Positions 61,867 to 64,000 of a stretch of DNA of 64,000 nucleotides are shown one piece after another. This DNA comes from CAVUEG01 sp963740525 (GTDB lineage: Bacteria > Actinomycetota > Actinomycetes > Propionibacteriales > Nocardioidaceae): assembly GCA_963740525.1 (NCBI GenBank), contig CAVUEG010000007.1:1-64000 (forward strand), given 5' to 3'. Each line of letters opens with the position of its first letter. The stretch's first letter is position 1. The notes beneath the pieces were generated by a model, which worked only from the letters and a program-made list of their open reading frames with translations, ran no database searches and was not told where the DNA came from. The translations under genes were made by a program, and so were the position numbers.

Positions 61867-62709
61867 ATGACCGTCACCAGCGCCGTGTCGAGCACCGCCA
61901 CGGTCCGCGCCAACGGGATCGACATCCACTACCGCGTGGCCGGCTCGCCCGACTCGCCCGACCTCGTCCTTCTGCACGGCGGCCTGCTCAGCACCAACCC
62001 GCTCTGGGACGAAACCCCACTCTCCTACGGGACGCACCTCGCCGCCCTGGGTGAGCGGTTCCACGTCATCGCGCCGGACCTGCGCGGCTTCGGACTCACC
62101 AGGCACACCGGCAATGAACGCGTGTCGATGAGCCTTCTCGCCGACGACGCGGCCGCGCTCATCGGCGCACTGGGGCTCCGCCGCCCGGCCATCGGAGGAT
62201 TCAGCATGGGCGGCATGGTCGCCACCATCATGGCGATCCGGCACCCGGGTGTCGCTCGGGCGCTGGTCAACGACGCCGGGTGCGACATCTTCTACCCCGA
62301 GTCGAAGTCGTTCGCGCAGCTGCGGCAGGTCTTCGGCGGCAGCGACGACGCCGACTCAGCCAACCCCGAGGCGGTCGAAGCAGCGTTTGGTGCCGACCCG
62401 GCAATGAGTGGCTTCCTGTCGTTGATCAAGGCCGACCACGACTCTGCCGGTGGACCCGGCTACTGGAAGACCATGCTGAAGCACTTCTTCGAGACAGGGC
62501 AGCACTGGCCTGGTTACGGCTTCGACGACTTCGCCAAGATCCACGTGCCGACCCTCATCCTCGTGGGCGACCGAGACGAGCACTCGCCGGTGGAGGACTG
62601 CATCCGTGCCTACCGTCGCTTGCCGCACGGACAGCTCTGCGTCCTGCCCGACGCGGCGCATGTCATCACAGCGGCCAAGATCGCGGCGATCTTGAACTTC
62701 CTCGGCTGA
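61867..62709 (+). CDS. alpha/beta hydrolase
   Basis: This hydrolase of 280 residues has the oxyanion region LVLLHGGLLSTNPLWDE, nucleophile elbow GGFSMGG, the acid in LVGDRDEHSPVED and the histidine in PDAAHVI. It is of the general epoxide-hydrolase/esterase-like group. AAAGGAG stands six bases before the ATG. It follows the LuxR-type gene by 70 bases on the same strand. Confidence 0.83.
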   Translation: MTVTSAVSSTATVRANGIDIHYRVAGSPDSPDLVLLHGGLLSTNPLWDETPLSYGTHLAALGERFHVIAPDLRGFGLTRHTGNERVSMSLLADDAAALIGALGLRRPAIGGFSMGGMVATIMAIRHPGVARALVNDAGCDIFYPESKSFAQLRQVFGGSDDADSANPEAVEAAFGADPAMSGFLSLIKADHDSAGGPGYWKTMLKHFFETGQHWPGYGFDDFAKIHVPTLILVGDRDEHSPVEDCIRAYRRLPHGQLCVLPDAAHVITAAKIAAILNFLG

Positions 62710-63038
62710 GGTCCAGCCGCCAGGCATGCTCCACTGCCGCGAGGGCCGCCCTGGGAGCGCGGGCCATCGAGAACGAACGCCCGACGATTTCAGGTTCCCA
62801 GACCTGTCCCGCGGCGTGCCTCGGCCAAGATGACCCTCGTACCTACGGCCACCTCTGGATGGATGGATGGCTTCGTGTCTCCGACCAGGGAGTAGTCGCC
62901 CGAGGCGGCATCCAGCCCGTGTCGCAGGCAGCCGCCCATTTCGACCCAGAAGACACCCCCCGGCCCTTCCGAGCGCTGGTGCCACAACTGGTGCCACAGG
63001 TGGACAAGACCGCTGCGGAGGATCAACCGAAATGGCTA
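62710..63038 (+). other. intergenic stretch without a recognisable gene
   Basis: Nothing coding is supported here. A TGG-ATGG-ATGG-ATGG run (62856-62870) is the only simple repeat. Short open frames on both strands lack ribosome binding sites and family features. Confidence 0.45.
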
Positions 63039-63069
63039 TTGACACCTAGGTGAACGTCCGGCGAATACT
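63039..63069 (+). promoter_or_regulatory. promoter with palindromic operator for PEP-utilising gene
   Basis: TTGACA at 63039 and AATACT at 63064 could be -35 and -10 with a long 19-base spacer. The perfect palindrome CACCTAGGTG (63043-63052) overlaps the -35 box. The arrangement suggests a repressible promoter for the gene at 63101. Confidence 0.5.
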
Positions 63070-63100
63070 CGAGTGGATCACCCATGCCCAGGGGGACTAC

Positions 63101-64000
63101 ATGACAGAGCAAGCAGCACCCACCGTCAACGGCCGCGTCTTCGAACCCCCGGGCAGGGGCCCGTGGGAGCTGGAGTCCACCCACGCCAGCAGACCGATGA
63201 CCTATCTCGCTCAGGACGCCTTCAGGTTCGGATTCGTCCGCGGCTTCAAGGAGGGGACGGCGAGGTACGGCGTACTCCTGTCGCACTTGGAGCCCGGCTT
63301 CACGCACTCCTTCATGTACAACCAGCCGGTCCCCGTGGGAGCGCCTCCGGGCGCGATGAAGCCACCACCCAAGGTGGTGCTGCAAGCAGTCACTCGGCTG
63401 CACCCGGAAATTCGGCGCCGCATCCAGACTGGCCAGCGCGCATTGCGCGACAAGATCTGGCGCGAAGACCTGGCCAACTGGGACAACGTCGACAAGCCCG
63501 ATGCCATCGCCCGGCACCAGGCGATCCAGAGCGTCGACGTGGCCGGCCTCTCAGACGCCGAGCTCGCCGACCATGTCGATCGCTGTGTTGAGCACGCGAT
63601 TTTCAGCGCGTATCTGCACCACAAATACACGATCCCGGCGATCTTCCCGGTCGGGGACTTCCTCGCCGGGGCGCAGGAGTGGACCGGCGCCACGGTCGGC
63701 GAGCTGTTGGGCCCGCTGCGCGGGCAATCGGGCATCTCTCGTGGCTTCGCTGCCGACGAGCTCGACGCCGCTGCCAAGAAGCTGGTGCTCTCCCCTGATG
63801 CCCAGGCGGTGCTCGGCGGCCCGGGGCCCGCCGAGGAGATCCTCGCCGAGCTGGCGGCGCGGGAGGACGTCGGATCAGACGTCGCGGCCTACCTTGACGC
63901 TGTGCGTTGGCGCTGCGTCGGGTACGACGTCGGCGACAAGGCCGCCGGCGAGTTGCCCGAGTGCCTGGTCGAAGCGCTCCGGACGACGGTGGCTGGCGGC
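63101..64000 (+). CDS. PEP-utilising enzyme-like protein, N-terminal part (cut by window edge)
   Basis: Open for 300 codons to the right edge. The protein begins MTEQAAPTVNGRVFEPPGRG and continues GPWELESTHASRPMTYLAQ, GFKEGTARYGVLLSHLE and AYLHHKYTIPAIFPVGDFL. The segments starting at the W-ELESTHASRP region and AEEILAELAAREDVG resemble the linker/central domain of PEP-utilising proteins (rifampicin phosphotransferase and PEP-synthase relatives lacking the ATP-grasp domain at this end). The catalytic phosphohistidine domain would lie beyond the window. The ATG follows GGGGGA at seven bases. Confidence 0.65.
   Translation, partial: MTEQAAPTVNGRVFEPPGRGPWELESTHASRPMTYLAQDAFRFGFVRGFKEGTARYGVLLSHLEPGFTHSFMYNQPVPVGAPPGAMKPPPKVVLQAVTRLHPEIRRRIQTGQRALRDKIWREDLANWDNVDKPDAIARHQAIQSVDVAGLSDAELADHVDRCVEHAIFSAYLHHKYTIPAIFPVGDFLAGAQEWTGATVGELLGPLRGQSGISRGFAADELDAAAKKLVLSPDAQAVLGGPGPAEEILAELAAREDVGSDVAAYLDAVRWRCVGYDVGDKAAGELPECLVEALRTTVAGG

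Noticed and set aside
62856..62870. TGGATGGATGGATGG simple repeat
   Set aside because: Only three to four short units and no flanking structure; not a CRISPR or iteron array.
1..64000. tRNA, rRNA, CRISPR array, complete insertion sequence or replication origin
   Set aside because: No tRNA-like arms, spaced repeats, transposase motifs or DnaA-box cluster were recognised on either strand by reading.

Overview
The window is about 70% G+C by eye, has short intergenic gaps and many ATGA/GTGA start-stop overlaps, and carries typical actinobacterial families: GlnA2 with GlnE, SigE-type sigma factors paired with membrane proteins, a histone H1-like lysine-rich protein, a perfect actinobacterial LexA box and many genes that look leaderless. 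The best guess is a soil or aquatic actinomycete of the Nocardioides type. The genus is an inference from family resemblance, not shown by the sequence.

Layout. 1-7.3 kb: the N-terminal 206 codons of a TrwC/MobF conjugative relaxase run off the left edge. An odd purine-rich tract follows, then a tight operon of two unlike ABC ATPases and a 1073-residue FtsX-type permease, then a membrane-anchored matrixin-like zinc protease. This reads as accessory DNA, probably the edge of an integrative element or plasmid. 7.4-13 kb: small enzymes (phosphotransferase, hydrolase, VOC, PEP mutase family), an ECF sigma factor and secreted proteins. 13-20.3 kb: map, an H1-like protein, panB and nadE with small genes between; the conserved genes here are repeatedly frame-broken. 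20.4-25.5 kb: glnA2, a class I amidotransferase and glnE behind a GlnR-like site. 25.6-33.8 kb: GNAT enzymes, a LexA-box intergenic region, two SigE-type sigma/membrane-protein pairs and RidA. 33.8-43.3 kb: a NarL-type two-component system, then a six-gene operon (lipoprotein, two ATPases, giant permease, OmpR-type regulator, sensor kinase) with the same core as the module at the left end. 43.4-47.6 kb: a 5'-3' exonuclease, a CtlX-like deiminase-fold enzyme and an ArsR-SulP operon with a clear operator. 47.8-56.9 kb: a small ORF, narK and narGHJI (respiratory nitrate reduction), then hemerythrin and cupin genes. 57-64 kb: PadR with a membrane partner, a UbiB-family kinase, DUF2200, a double HD-GYP/LuxR regulator, a hydrolase, and the start of a PEP-utilising enzyme cut by the right edge.

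Two patterns cut across the gene list. First, roughly 25 single-base frame breaks sit only in 13.4-19.8 kb and 48.0-54.8 kb. Several lie in C, G or T runs and all affect genes that otherwise read perfectly, so they look like sequence errors rather than decay. Second, at least eleven start codons have a TANNNT hexamer ending six or seven bases upstream, the signature of leaderless transcripts. Nothing resembling a tRNA, rRNA or CRISPR array was seen.
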